The translations under genes were made by a program, and so were the position numbers. Below are positions 44,787 to 53,023 of a DNA stretch of 64,000 nt, piece by piece. Below the pieces are notes generated by a model. It did no database searches. It saw only the letters and a program-made list of their open reading frames with translations, and had not been told where the DNA came from. Source of the stretch: Adhaeretor mobilis (GTDB lineage Bacteria > Planctomycetota > Planctomycetia > Pirellulales > Lacipirellulaceae); contig NZ_CP036263.1 of the NCBI RefSeq assembly GCF_007741515.1, positions 2,667,501 to 2,731,500 of the forward strand, in the 5' to 3' direction. Position 1 is the first letter of the stretch. Every line of letters begins with the position of its first letter.

Positions 44787-46640
44787 ATGGGACGCAACGT
44801 GTCACATGCTTTGCTGCAACAATCGCACTATCGAGGACGGCGATCCGTGATTGCCACCACGGTTCTATGCTGCTTGCTGGCGTTGCAGATCGTCGTGGCG
44901 AATCCTCTGGCCGCACAGGAATCCCTTGAGAAGCCCCTCTCGCTGCAAGAACTACAGCACCAAGCAGCTGATTCGCTTCGGCACATTCAAAGCGAAGCCC
45001 TCAGAGACAGCACTGCTCCAACCCGTAGGTCTCTTCCGCCACAGTCCGCCAGCGCTAGGCAGAGTATCGGCCAGGGTTCCCTTCCGCAGAGGGCCAATCC
45101 ACTGAAAGCCAATCCACTTACCACTGAACCGCTACCCCAAGCTGTCGTTGTTCCGCTGCAGCCCGCACCGGCTGCTGACAAGATCGCTATCCACGAAGCC
45201 GAGGGCAACATCTCGCTCATGGTGCGCGACGGATCTCTGCGTCAAGTCGTCTCGATGATTGCCGAGACCCAGCGATTGAATCTCGTGTTCGCTGGCTCGG
45301 TAGATGTGCAAATCACGGCCACGTTTGATCGCGTTCCTTGGCAGCAGGTTATGGATGCCATTCTGAATGCTTCGGGGCACACCAGCACATTTGCGAACAA
45401 CGTGATCTTTGTTTCTTCAGTCGATTCGGCTGATTTTATTCCTCCAGGAGCTGGCGGGCGCGTTGTGCATGTATTCGAACTCGACTTTGCAGCCGCTGTG
45501 GACATCGACCAAGGCGTAGCAGGGCTGCTTTCTCAGGCCGGCAAGTCGTGGGTGTTAGAGAGCAGCTCGGTCGATAACCGCCGGACACGCGAAGCCGTGG
45601 TCGTCGTTGACTACCCGGCCTACCTGGAACGCATCCAGGATTTCATTTGCCAAAGCGATCAGCCGCCACGTCAGGTCATGATCGAAACGCACATTTTGCA
45701 GGTCGAGCTTTCCGACACATGCCGCAATGGTGTGAATTTCGAAGACCTCATTGGCTTGGGCTCAGGTAACCTGTCACTTCGCTCTACGGGTTTTGCCAAT
45801 GCAGCCGCTTCGCCCTCGTTTTTTATCGAGTCCACAGGCAAAGCGCTCACCGGTTTAGTCGAGCTTTTGAAAACAACGACTGATGCTAAAACTCTCGCGT
45901 CGCCACGCATTAATGCGATCAACGGGCAAGAATCTCGCATCCAAATCGGCGAGCAATTGGGCTTCAAGGTTACGACCACTACACAAACCAGCACTCTGGA
46001 AAGCATCCAGTTCCTCGACGTAGGTGTCGTGTTGAGAGTAACGCCGCGAATCACCCGCGACGGCCGTGTACTCATGCGGATCAAGCCGGAAGTCTCCACC
46101 GGCAATGTCGACCCTGTCTCGGGCCTACCGTCGGAAGAAACCACCGAGGTCGAAACGGATGTGATGCTAGCCGACGGGCAAGGCCTTGTCATTGGCGGCC
46201 TGATTCAGGAGAAGGACTCGAACATTCAGAACAAGGTTCCACTGCTGGGCGATATTCCTTATCTAGGCGTGCTCTTTCAACGACGTGTAGTCGAGCGCTC
46301 TCGCTCTGAGATCATTGTGACGTTGGTGCCAAGAATCTTGCCATACGATGCGATTCGCCAAGAACGCAACGACTTCGACTTGCAGCGCACCCTCGATCCG
46401 CTCACCCAAGGAGCAATCTACTCGGCCCCGCGACCTTACGAACCAAAGATGGGCGACCCGCTCAGCAACCCGTATCGGCCCTTTCTCGCAAGGCGTTGCA
46501 GTGCTGAACAATGTGTCACGCATGGTACAGAGGAATTGCAGCCTCTTCCTGCTGTAGAAAGGGCCTATGAGACGCTGCCTCCAGAGATTGAGCTCGCCTA
46601 TCCCACAGACCACATTCCGCTAAATTTACCTCAAGAGTAA
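44787..46640 (+). CDS. Outer-membrane secretin (PilQ/GspD family)
   Basis: 617-residue exported secretin forming the outer-membrane gate. A signal peptide (SVIATTVLCCLLALQIVV ... LAAQ) follows the ATG at 44787, which has AGGA 6 nt upstream; an earlier in-frame ATG at 44667 lies inside the preceding gene and is less likely. An STN domain (GNISLMVRDGSLRQVVSMIA), N-domains, and the C-terminal secretin core with VPLLGDIPYLGVLFQRR and SEIIVTLVPRIL are clear. No AMIN domain is obvious. It completes the secretion/pilus machine encoded upstream. Confidence 0.95.
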   Translation: MGRNVSHALLQQSHYRGRRSVIATTVLCCLLALQIVVANPLAAQESLEKPLSLQELQHQAADSLRHIQSEALRDSTAPTRRSLPPQSASARQSIGQGSLPQRANPLKANPLTTEPLPQAVVVPLQPAPAADKIAIHEAEGNISLMVRDGSLRQVVSMIAETQRLNLVFAGSVDVQITATFDRVPWQQVMDAILNASGHTSTFANNVIFVSSVDSADFIPPGAGGRVVHVFELDFAAAVDIDQGVAGLLSQAGKSWVLESSSVDNRRTREAVVVVDYPAYLERIQDFICQSDQPPRQVMIETHILQVELSDTCRNGVNFEDLIGLGSGNLSLRSTGFANAAASPSFFIESTGKALTGLVELLKTTTDAKTLASPRINAINGQESRIQIGEQLGFKVTTTTQTSTLESIQFLDVGVVLRVTPRITRDGRVLMRIKPEVSTGNVDPVSGLPSEETTEVETDVMLADGQGLVIGGLIQEKDSNIQNKVPLLGDIPYLGVLFQRRVVERSRSEIIVTLVPRILPYDAIRQERNDFDLQRTLDPLTQGAIYSAPRPYEPKMGDPLSNPYRPFLARRCSAEQCVTHGTEELQPLPAVERAYETLPPEIELAYPTDHIPLNLPQE

Positions 46641-46672
46641 CTTCGTTGAGTTCGCGAAAGATTGGAGAGACG

Positions 46673-46822
46673 ATGCCTAACCGAATCGAAGTCCCGGACG
46701 AACTGCAATCTCTTATTGAAAAGCGAGAGGGAGATGAGCGTCGCAACGAGACTGAACAAACCTCCAACGCACCGAAAGAAGATCGCCGCGAGGGCAAAGA
46801 TCGCCGCAGTGAGAGTGAATAA
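46673..46822 (+). CDS. 49-residue charged protein at the operon end
   Basis: Small protein beginning MPNRIEVPDELQSLIEKREG and continuing with alternating Arg/Glu/Asp, including APKEDRREGKDRRSESE. A good GGAGAG lies 5-6 nt before the ATG, and it starts 33 nt after the secretin stop, so it is probably co-transcribed. No membrane segment; predicted disordered or helical. Unknown function; a small partner of the secretion machine is possible. Confidence 0.6.
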   Translation: MPNRIEVPDELQSLIEKREGDERRNETEQTSNAPKEDRREGKDRRSESE

Positions 46823-46862
46823 TCTCATGCCGAGAATTCTGCACGCTAGGAAATGCGGTATC

Positions 46863-47789
46863 CTATGGCCAAGCCTGCCACAGGCCATCGGTGCGTGACG
46901 TATTCTTCCTGCCAATAACTCCGGGTAGTTCCCTGGGCAGGTAGCGATCGCCGACGGCATGCTGCCTATGATCGCGATATCGGTCGTACGGCCGCACGCA
47001 AACGGGCGTGCTCATGGCAAAGTTGCCTGCGCCAAATGCAGTTAGTCGTATCGTCAGTTCGGCATCCGGTAGTAGGTCGAATTCTTCCTGCGGTTCCAAA
47101 TGACGAAACTTCAGCTGCACCGTCATTACGCCGTCGACAAACTCATGAGGCCGTACGGCCTGAGTCCAGGTCTCGTCACGCCGAAACCGCTCACGCTCCG
47201 TCAGGCGTGCTTCATTCCACGGCCGATGCTCTGTCCAAAGCTGGGCATACAAGCTCCCACGTACTGCTACTGGTTGCCCATACTGATCCAGCAGGGCGAG
47301 ACTCAGTAGGAATCCATCCGGGGCCGCGTCGCGATCTAGATTCGCCAATTGCACATCGATTATCTGTAGTGATGTTGCCCTAGCGCGTCCTGAATTTTCA
47401 CCTAGTAGCCGCGAGCCAACGGCTCGCCGGTACCTCTGAGAAATCGCGTCGGCACCCACTGAATCGACGCTCGCTGAACTGACGCCAGGAGAAAAGTCGA
47501 ACTTTGCTGCCGTCACGTACGCATCATGTTGTTCGCGTAGGGTTACAAGATCAACAGCCTGTCCTTCGCTTTCGACCGTAACAACTGCATCCCAAGAGAC
47601 CGCCGAAGTCAATGCGATCCCCGCAGCTTCGCTGCGCACCCAAGCCGTCTGGTCATCGGTACGTTCGTCAAGTTGGCCGACCAATTCTCGCCCATCAAGA
47701 GTCGAGAGGATCAGCTCTGCCGCGCTGCAGTCAGCGTGGGCAAACAGAAGATGGGCACAGCACAGTAGAGTTAGTAATCCAATACGCAT
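46863..47789 (-). CDS. Exported protein of unknown function
   Basis: 308 residues. The start chosen (MRIGLLTLLCCAHLLFAHAD, then CSAAELI) gives a signal peptide. The mature part begins LSTLDGRELVGQLDERTDDQ, which looks like the start of a planctomycete exported domain with SH3-like beta strands. Arg/Asp-rich beta strands follow. The frame is open 54 residues further upstream, but that part lacks a leader. It contains the REP-like palindrome at 47406-47430, encoding RRAVGSRL. It is convergent with the secretion operon, with 40 bp between stops. No family recognised. Confidence 0.65.
   Translation of the reverse strand: MRIGLLTLLCCAHLLFAHADCSAAELILSTLDGRELVGQLDERTDDQTAWVRSEAAGIALTSAVSWDAVVTVESEGQAVDLVTLREQHDAYVTAAKFDFSPGVSSASVDSVGADAISQRYRRAVGSRLLGENSGRARATSLQIIDVQLANLDRDAAPDGFLLSLALLDQYGQPVAVRGSLYAQLWTEHRPWNEARLTERERFRRDETWTQAVRPHEFVDGVMTVQLKFRHLEPQEEFDLLPDAELTIRLTAFGAGNFAMSTPVCVRPYDRYRDHRQHAVGDRYLPRELPGVIGRKNTSRTDGLWQAWP
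47406..47430. repeat. REP-like palindrome inside a gene
   Basis: GCGAGCC-AAC-GGCTCGC (47411-47427) within TAGCC...CGG. It is in frame in the exported-protein gene and encodes RRAVGSRL on the minus strand. The intergenic sequence at 30487-30510 has a similar core, suggesting a dispersed element that entered a coding region. Confidence 0.55.
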
Positions 47790-48138
47790 AATTGCCAATT
47801 TGGAGAAGTCGAGAAGTTCCGCGGCTATAACTATCCGCTCTCTCCATCCTGATTGGCTAAGTGATACATTTCTAGCAATTGGGCCCGCTGGCGGCAGGTT
47901 AGTGCAACTAGAGACCGCACATCTGCTATAAGCCGACTCCCAGTGGGTCATCTTGCGGCCGCCACTTGGTCGGGAGCCGAATATCCCGCGGACTCACGCC
48001 TTGCACTCGCGCTAATTTGCGTAAGTCAGGCCAGCGAAGCCACTTAGGTCCCACCAATTGCAATCTTCCTCGCGGCCTGCATAATGGTGTACAGGCGTAT
48101 CGTAACGGCAGGCCGTTTTGTGAGATTTGAGGTATTCG
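47790..48138. other. Divergent intergenic region
   Basis: 349 bp between an exported-protein gene (minus) and a GxxExxY gene (plus). It contains a small AACGGC-AG-GCCGTT hairpin followed by TT at 48104-48117. The in-frame extension of the minus gene to 47951 does not look coding. Nothing else recognised. Confidence 0.4.
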
Positions 48139-48537
48139 ATGTCAAACACCAAAGCTGCAATGCTTGCCATCCTCTTCAAGCAGGAAAGCTACCAACTCAT
48201 CGGAGCCTGCTTCGAGGTCTACAACCAAATGGGCCACGGCTTCCTAGAGCCCGTCTATCAAGAATGTCTGGAGTTGGAGTTCGGACTGCAAAAGGTTTCA
48301 TTTGCTGCGCAACCAAAATTGAAACTTGAATACAAAGACAACGAACTAGAGGCAATCTGCAAGCCAGACTTTGTCTGCTACGAAAAGATCATCATTGAGA
48401 TTAAGGCGATAAGCGAATTTCATGATGTGCATCGAGCTCAGGTTCACAATTACCTCAAAGCAACCGGCTATCGGCTTGGGTTGTTGGTGAATTTTGGCTC
48501 CGCGTCGAAACTGAAATATGAACGCATAGTCAAATAA
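48139..48537 (+). CDS. GxxExxY-family protein, copy 1
   Basis: 132 residues of the GxxExxY family. The naming motif lies in GHGFLEPVYQ (G..E..Y). It has the family order LIGACFEVYNQMG then KLKLEYKDNELE, and the acidic pair KPDFVCYEKIIIEIKA, an arrangement (D...ExK) reminiscent of PD-(D/E)XK nucleases (inference). C-terminus GLLVNFGS, then LKYERIV, is also typical. ATG at 48139 with TTGAGG 6 nt upstream. Directly after the stop lie two inverted arms (48548-48638). A second GxxExxY gene is at 50246. Biochemical function is not established to my knowledge. Confidence 0.88.
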   Translation: MSNTKAAMLAILFKQESYQLIGACFEVYNQMGHGFLEPVYQECLELEFGLQKVSFAAQPKLKLEYKDNELEAICKPDFVCYEKIIIEIKAISEFHDVHRAQVHNYLKATGYRLGLLVNFGSASKLKYERIVK

Positions 48538-48547
48538 ATATTACATT

Positions 48548-48638
48548 CCACGAATCCAACGAATATCACGAATATAAAGCGAGAGGTTTAAACCAGTAGC
48601 GATGCAACAAACATTCGTGAGATTCGTACAATTCGTGG
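48548..48638. repeat. Inverted pair of 9-bp-periodic ACGAAT arms
   Basis: Left arm 48548-48573 (CCACGAATC, CAACGAATA, TCACGAAT) and right arm 48613-48638, its inverse, match at 22 of 26 positions. Each arm holds three ACGAAT words at 9-bp spacing; the spacer is 39 bp. It starts 11 bp after the stop of GxxExxY copy 1 and ends 36 bp before the comM start. Confidence 0.8.
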
Positions 48639-48674
48639 TTCAAAATAAGACCCTTTAAGCAGGTCGAATTTCCC

Positions 48675-50213
48675 ATGTTAGCCAAACTACAAACCTACTC
48701 GCTCCTTGGCATCGACGCATTGCCCGTGGAGGCAGAAGTCGATGTATCGCCTGCTGCCATACCGAAGACGGTACTTGTCGGATTGCCTGAGGCGGCCGTG
48801 CGGGAGAGTGTGCATCGTATTGAACGGGCACTGGTGAACAGTGGTTTCGTGCGACCTGATAACCGCGTGGTTATTAACCTTGCCCCGGCAGAACTTCCCA
48901 AGCAGGCCGCTTCGTTTGATTTACCTGTGGCGTTGGGCATGCTTGCGGCCAGCGGTCAGTTCGAATCGGATTTATTGAGCCGCTATGCCGTGGTGGGGGA
49001 ACTTGCACTCGATGGTAGCACACGAACGGTTAAAGGGGCGCTCTCGATGGCAATGGCGGCAGTGAAACAGGAAGGGATCGAGACGCTAATCGTCCCTCAC
49101 GAGAATGCCGCTGAAGCAGCTGTGGTCGAGGGTCTACAGGTGATTGCCGTAGAAAGTCTCACCCAGGCAGCTACTTTCCTCTCTGGAAGGCTAGCGATTG
49201 AGCCCACGCCTTCGCGCGTCGAGAAGATGTTTGAGGAACTCGACTGGTACGAAGAAAACTTCGCCGACGTGCGAGGACAAGAGCTTGCTAAACGCGCCGT
49301 CATGCTGGCCGCGGCCGGTTCGCACAATTTACTGATGGTAGGACCGCCCGGCGCGGGCAAGACGATGCTTGCCAAACGCGTGCCTACGATTATGCCGCGA
49401 CTCACGGCAGAGGAATCGATCGAAACCACGCGAATCTACAGCGCCATGGGCAAGTTGCCAGCCAGTCGACCGCTAATGGTGCGACGACCGTATCGCGCAC
49501 CACATCACACGATTAGCAATGCGGGACTAGTGGGTGGCGGATCGATTCCTTCGCCCGGGGAAATTAGCCTCGCCCACAACGGTGTGCTGTTTCTCGATGA
49601 ACTGCCGGAGTTCAATCGGCAAACGCTGGAAGTCCTGCGGCAACCGCTCGAAGACGGGCAAGTATCGATCAGTCGAGCGTTACGCTCTACCGACTTTCCT
49701 GCGGACTTCATGCTGCTTGCTTCGCTTAATCCGTGCCCTTGCGGCTATCGCAATGATCCGCGCCGTGATTGCCATTGCAGCGGTCCGCAAGTCGAACGTT
49801 ACATGAGCAAGATCAGCGGTCCGTTGCTCGATCGCATCGACTTGCACCTGGAAGTAGCCGCCGTACCCTTCAGCGAGCTTGCTAACGGCCGGCCCGGCAC
49901 AACGAGCGAGCAAATGCGCGAGCAAGTGGAGGCGGCCCGAGAAACACAAGCTACCAGATTCAACGGCACAAACATCCGCAGCAACGGTCAGATCAGCAGC
50001 CGACAATTACGCGAACTGTGTCCACTCGACCAACCAGGCAAGCAACTCTTAGAAACAAGCGTAAACGAGATGGGCCTATCTGCTCGAGCTCACGACAAAG
50101 TGCTGAGAGTCGCCAGAACGATCGCCGACGTCGAAGCAAGCCAGGACATCAAGGCCGAGCACATCGCTGAGGCAGTAAACTACCGAATGCTCGACCGGCA
50201 GTTTTGGACGTGA
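48675..50213 (+). CDS. comM: ComM/YifB-family Mg-chelatase-like AAA+ ATPase
   Basis: 512-residue AAA+ protein of the ComM (YifB) family, a DNA-branch-migration helicase that aids integration of transformed DNA in natural transformation. The N-terminal domain begins MLAKLQTYSLLGIDALPVEA and has VVINLAPAELPKQAASFDLP. The AAA+ core shows Walker A GPPGAGKTM, Walker B LFLDELPEF, and NPCPCGY with the Cys-rich patch CHCSGPQVERYMSKISGPLLDRID. The C-terminus SARAHDKVLRVARTIADVE is family-typical. It lies between two GxxExxY genes with their inverted repeats, and converges on a helicase gene. Confidence 0.95.
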   Translation: MLAKLQTYSLLGIDALPVEAEVDVSPAAIPKTVLVGLPEAAVRESVHRIERALVNSGFVRPDNRVVINLAPAELPKQAASFDLPVALGMLAASGQFESDLLSRYAVVGELALDGSTRTVKGALSMAMAAVKQEGIETLIVPHENAAEAAVVEGLQVIAVESLTQAATFLSGRLAIEPTPSRVEKMFEELDWYEENFADVRGQELAKRAVMLAAAGSHNLLMVGPPGAGKTMLAKRVPTIMPRLTAEESIETTRIYSAMGKLPASRPLMVRRPYRAPHHTISNAGLVGGGSIPSPGEISLAHNGVLFLDELPEFNRQTLEVLRQPLEDGQVSISRALRSTDFPADFMLLASLNPCPCGYRNDPRRDCHCSGPQVERYMSKISGPLLDRIDLHLEVAAVPFSELANGRPGTTSEQMREQVEAARETQATRFNGTNIRSNGQISSRQLRELCPLDQPGKQLLETSVNEMGLSARAHDKVLRVARTIADVEASQDIKAEHIAEAVNYRMLDRQFWT

Positions 50214-50238
50214 ATGGCGAAAGCTGCGAAACAATTTG

Positions 50239-50265
50239 GCCACGGATGGCACGGATAACACGGAA
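50239..50265 (+). repeat. Left arm of inverted pair around GxxExxY copy 2
   Basis: 27 bp built as CCACGGATG, GCACGGATA, ACACGGAAA (9-bp spacing). It matches the right arm at 50656-50682 in inverse orientation at 23 of 27 positions. It overlaps the ATG of the second GxxExxY gene. The units resemble the ACGAAT units next to copy 1 (consensus ACGRAT). Confidence 0.8.
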
Positions 50266-50644
50266 ATTGACCGTGGGAAAGCTACTGTTCGAAGAAATCA
50301 CCGGAGCGATCATTGGTTCTGCATTTGAAGTACATAAGCACTTGGGATATGGATTCCTCGAGAGTGTGTACAAGAGAGCGATGCAAGTCGAGCTACTTGA
50401 GCGAAGACACAAGTGTGTCACCGAACACCAAATGATCGTGAGGTTTAAGAACACAGTGGTTGGTAACTTCTCTGCGGACCTGCTTGTCGATGAGCTGGTC
50501 CTCGTTGAGTTGAAAGTTGCAAAACAACTGAACCCACTGGAGGAGCCTCAATTGCTCAACGAGCTGGTGGCAACAGGCAAGAAAGTTGGCTTGCCTATCA
50601 ACTTTGGAAAAGAGCGGGTCGAATTCAAACGCATGGTCAACTAA
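50246..50644 (+). CDS. GxxExxY-family protein, copy 2
   Basis: 132 residues from the ATG at 50246. The motif is GYGFLESVYKR, preceded by ITGAIIGSAFEVHKHLG. The possible D...ExK pair is ADLLVDELVLVELKVAK. The ending GLPINFGKERVEFKRMV matches copy 1. The ATG lies within the left inverted-repeat arm, and family proteins usually start nearer KLLFEEITG, so the GTG at 50273 may be the real start. It begins 32 nt after the comM stop and is flanked on both sides by inverted arms, unlike copy 1, whose arms are both downstream. It is only distantly related to copy 1. Confidence 0.85.
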   Translation: MARITRKLTVGKLLFEEITGAIIGSAFEVHKHLGYGFLESVYKRAMQVELLERRHKCVTEHQMIVRFKNTVVGNFSADLLVDELVLVELKVAKQLNPLEEPQLLNELVATGKKVGLPINFGKERVEFKRMVN

Positions 50645-50655
50645 GCCGAAAATCG

Positions 50656-50682
50656 ATCCGTGCTATCAGTGACATCCGTGGC
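50656..50682 (-). repeat. Right arm of inverted pair around GxxExxY copy 2
   Basis: Inverse complement of the arm at 50239-50265 (23 of 27 matching), 11 bp after the GxxExxY stop and 5 bp before the stop of the convergent helicase gene. Confidence 0.8.
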
Positions 50683-50687
50683 TAAGC

Positions 50688-52712
50688 CTAAGGTTTGGCC
50701 CGCTTTCCAGTTTTTCGCTGCTTGCTCGTAGATTTGCTTGATTTCTTCGCATTCTCCGCCTGGCCGGTCATTTCGTACAGGAACCGGCTAGGCGTAGTTT
50801 CGCGTGGCTTTCCCCACTTGCGTCGGGTGAGGGCGAAACTAAGTGTCAGCTTTTCCTGTGCGCGGGTAACGCCCACGTAACACAGTCGGCGTTCCTCATC
50901 GATGGCTGAGGCTTCTACCGCTTCGAGTGATCGACGATGCGGAAGAATGCCTTCCTCCATACCAACCATATAGACGTAAGGGTACTCAAGCCCCTTCGCA
51001 GAGTGCATGGTGAGCAGCGCAACCGCGTTGCGAGCCAGTTCCTTTTCCTTGTCATCCCCCAGGTCGTCGCCTCCCACAGCCACGTCGTCGAGGAATTCTC
51101 GGAGTGTCGCTTCGTCGTTGCCGTCGGAATAGTTGGTGGCTGCGTTGATCAGCTCTTCCACCGAGGCGCGGCGTGCTTCGCGATCATTGGGATCGGGATA
51201 GATGCGATCGAGCTCTCGGTGATAGTTGGAACGATCAACCACTGCGTCCGCCAGCTTGCCAGGAGGCAAACGCTCCGCAAGCTCTTGCAGATCTTGGATG
51301 AGCTTCTGGAACTTCTGTACGGAGCCAGCTGCTGCGGCGGGGAGCCCGCCTGTGGAGAGCACCTCAGGAATCGCTTCCCAGAGTGGCTTGCCGCGTTCAA
51401 CCGCCGCGGCCATGAGTGACTTGACGGTCGAGGCGCCGATTCCTCGGGGGGGCGTATTGATGATCCTCAGCATCGAAGATTCATCAGTCGGATTGCTGAC
51501 GACTTTGAGATAAGCAACCAAATCCCGGACCTCCTTGCGATCGAAGAAGCTCATGCCGCCCAGCAACACGTAGGGCAGTTTCGCCTTGCGAAGCTCGGTT
51601 TCAAAGATGCGTGGCTGCTCATTGGTGCGACATAGGATGGCAAAGTCACCCGCTTTGATGCCAGGTTGTTGCAAGGCAAGCTGAATGCCAGTAATCACGG
51701 TCTCCGCTTCCTGAGTCTCGTCCTGAAGCTGAAGAATCTGAGGCCGCTGGCCGGCACCGCGCGCGGGGCGGAGAATCTTGTCGTGGCGTTGACTGTTGAA
51801 AGCGATGAGCGTGTTGGCATAGTCGAGAATCGCGCCGGTCGAACGGTAATTCTCCTCTAGCCGCACGACCTTGGCCTCTGGCCAATCCTTAGTGAACCGA
51901 AGGATGTGTTGTACCTCCGCACCGCGCCAGCCGTAGATTGATTGATCGTCGTCCCCCACGACACACAAATTACGATGTCCCATCGCCAGCGCCTTCACAA
52001 TGCGATACTGGCTGCCGTTGGTGTCTTGATATTCGTCCACAAGAATCTGGTCGAACAGTCCCGCTTCTTCACGGCGAATCGCCGGATGCTTGGTCATAAG
52101 CTGTTCGGTGAGCAGCAAGAGATCGTCGAAATCGGTCGTCCCGCGAAGCTTGAGCTTGCTCTGGTAGCGTCGGTAGGCAGCAGCAGCCAAGTGTTCGCGA
52201 TCACTTTCCGCTACTGAGGCCGCTTCCTTTGGCTCGATCGACTGGTTCTTCCAATTGCTGATGATTGCTAAAAGATCGCCCGGACGGAGTGTTTCATCGG
52301 GGACGCGGATTTCACGAAGCGCGGTGCGGGCGATGGATTCCTGGTCGCCACGGTCGCAGATCGTAAATTTCTCTGGATAGCCTAGCTGATGAATATGCCG
52401 ACGCAGGATTTTCACGCACAGACTGTGGAACGTAGAAATTAGCGGGCGAGGTTCCTTCTTCTTGCCACGCTTCCTTGAGGCGCCCTTTTTACCTCGCGAG
52501 AGCAGCACCGCGGCTCGCTCTTGCATTTCGCCTGCTGCTTTTCGCGTAAAAGTCACCGCAAGAATGCGCTCCGCAGGAGTGCCACGGCGGATCAGCTCGG
52601 CAATTCGGGTCGTCACCACACGCGTCTTGCCGGTTCCAGCCCCCGCCAGTACCAACATGGGGCCCGTAAGGGTCTGCACGGCATCTCGTTGTGCGGGATT
52701 CAGGCCGGCCAT
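50688..52712 (-). CDS. UvrD/PcrA/Rep-family DNA helicase
   Basis: 674-residue superfamily 1A helicase, 3'-5' DNA unwinding in repair or replication. The motifs are in order: Q motif LNPAQRDAV, Walker A LAGAGTGKT, Ia AVTFTRKAAGEM, II VDEYQDTN, III GDDDQSIYGWRGA, IV VRLEENYRSTG, V TMHSAKGLEYPYVY and VI VTRAQEKL. A basic insert (GKKGASRKRGKKKEPR) sits after motif Ia, and a Lys-rich tail (KKSSKSTSKQRKTGKRAK) at the end. ATG at 52712, no clear ribosome binding site. UvrD, PcrA and Rep cannot be distinguished by sequence reading alone. Confidence 0.95.
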   Translation of the reverse strand: MAGLNPAQRDAVQTLTGPMLVLAGAGTGKTRVVTTRIAELIRRGTPAERILAVTFTRKAAGEMQERAAVLLSRGKKGASRKRGKKKEPRPLISTFHSLCVKILRRHIHQLGYPEKFTICDRGDQESIARTALREIRVPDETLRPGDLLAIISNWKNQSIEPKEAASVAESDREHLAAAAYRRYQSKLKLRGTTDFDDLLLLTEQLMTKHPAIRREEAGLFDQILVDEYQDTNGSQYRIVKALAMGHRNLCVVGDDDQSIYGWRGAEVQHILRFTKDWPEAKVVRLEENYRSTGAILDYANTLIAFNSQRHDKILRPARGAGQRPQILQLQDETQEAETVITGIQLALQQPGIKAGDFAILCRTNEQPRIFETELRKAKLPYVLLGGMSFFDRKEVRDLVAYLKVVSNPTDESSMLRIINTPPRGIGASTVKSLMAAAVERGKPLWEAIPEVLSTGGLPAAAAGSVQKFQKLIQDLQELAERLPPGKLADAVVDRSNYHRELDRIYPDPNDREARRASVEELINAATNYSDGNDEATLREFLDDVAVGGDDLGDDKEKELARNAVALLTMHSAKGLEYPYVYMVGMEEGILPHRRSLEAVEASAIDEERRLCYVGVTRAQEKLTLSFALTRRKWGKPRETTPSRFLYEMTGQAENAKKSSKSTSKQRKTGKRAKP

Positions 52713-53023
52713 GCTGAGATAAGGGATTCGCGTTGACTAGGTTTCGGGGGAGCAGCGCTACTGAGAGTAGTGCTGCCATGCGGTGTTGTCGTTCGGTGCT
52801 GCCATGAAAGGGGCAATCGGGGTGATTGGCAGTGTAACCAGGATTGTTGGCTTCACGTAAGGCGTCCCAGTACAGGAATCGCTACGAGCTCCCGCAGATC
52901 GTCTCCGCTTGACGCAAGTCCTTGCCTAGCCTTACACTTCGGTCTTAACTGGTGCTCTTTTGCCATGAGTTTGGTCCGCACCGACAACTTCAATACCTTA
53001 TGGCCCGCACAGGGCGATTCACT
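52713..53023. other. Divergent intergenic region
   Basis: 311 bp between the helicase gene (minus) and the TPR-like gene (plus). No repeat, RNA gene or convincing promoter recognised. Confidence 0.4.

Noticed and set aside
48548..48638. Possible CRISPR array in the ACGAAT repeats
   Set aside because: The units are 9 bp, inverted, and without spacers of equal length; no cas genes nearby.
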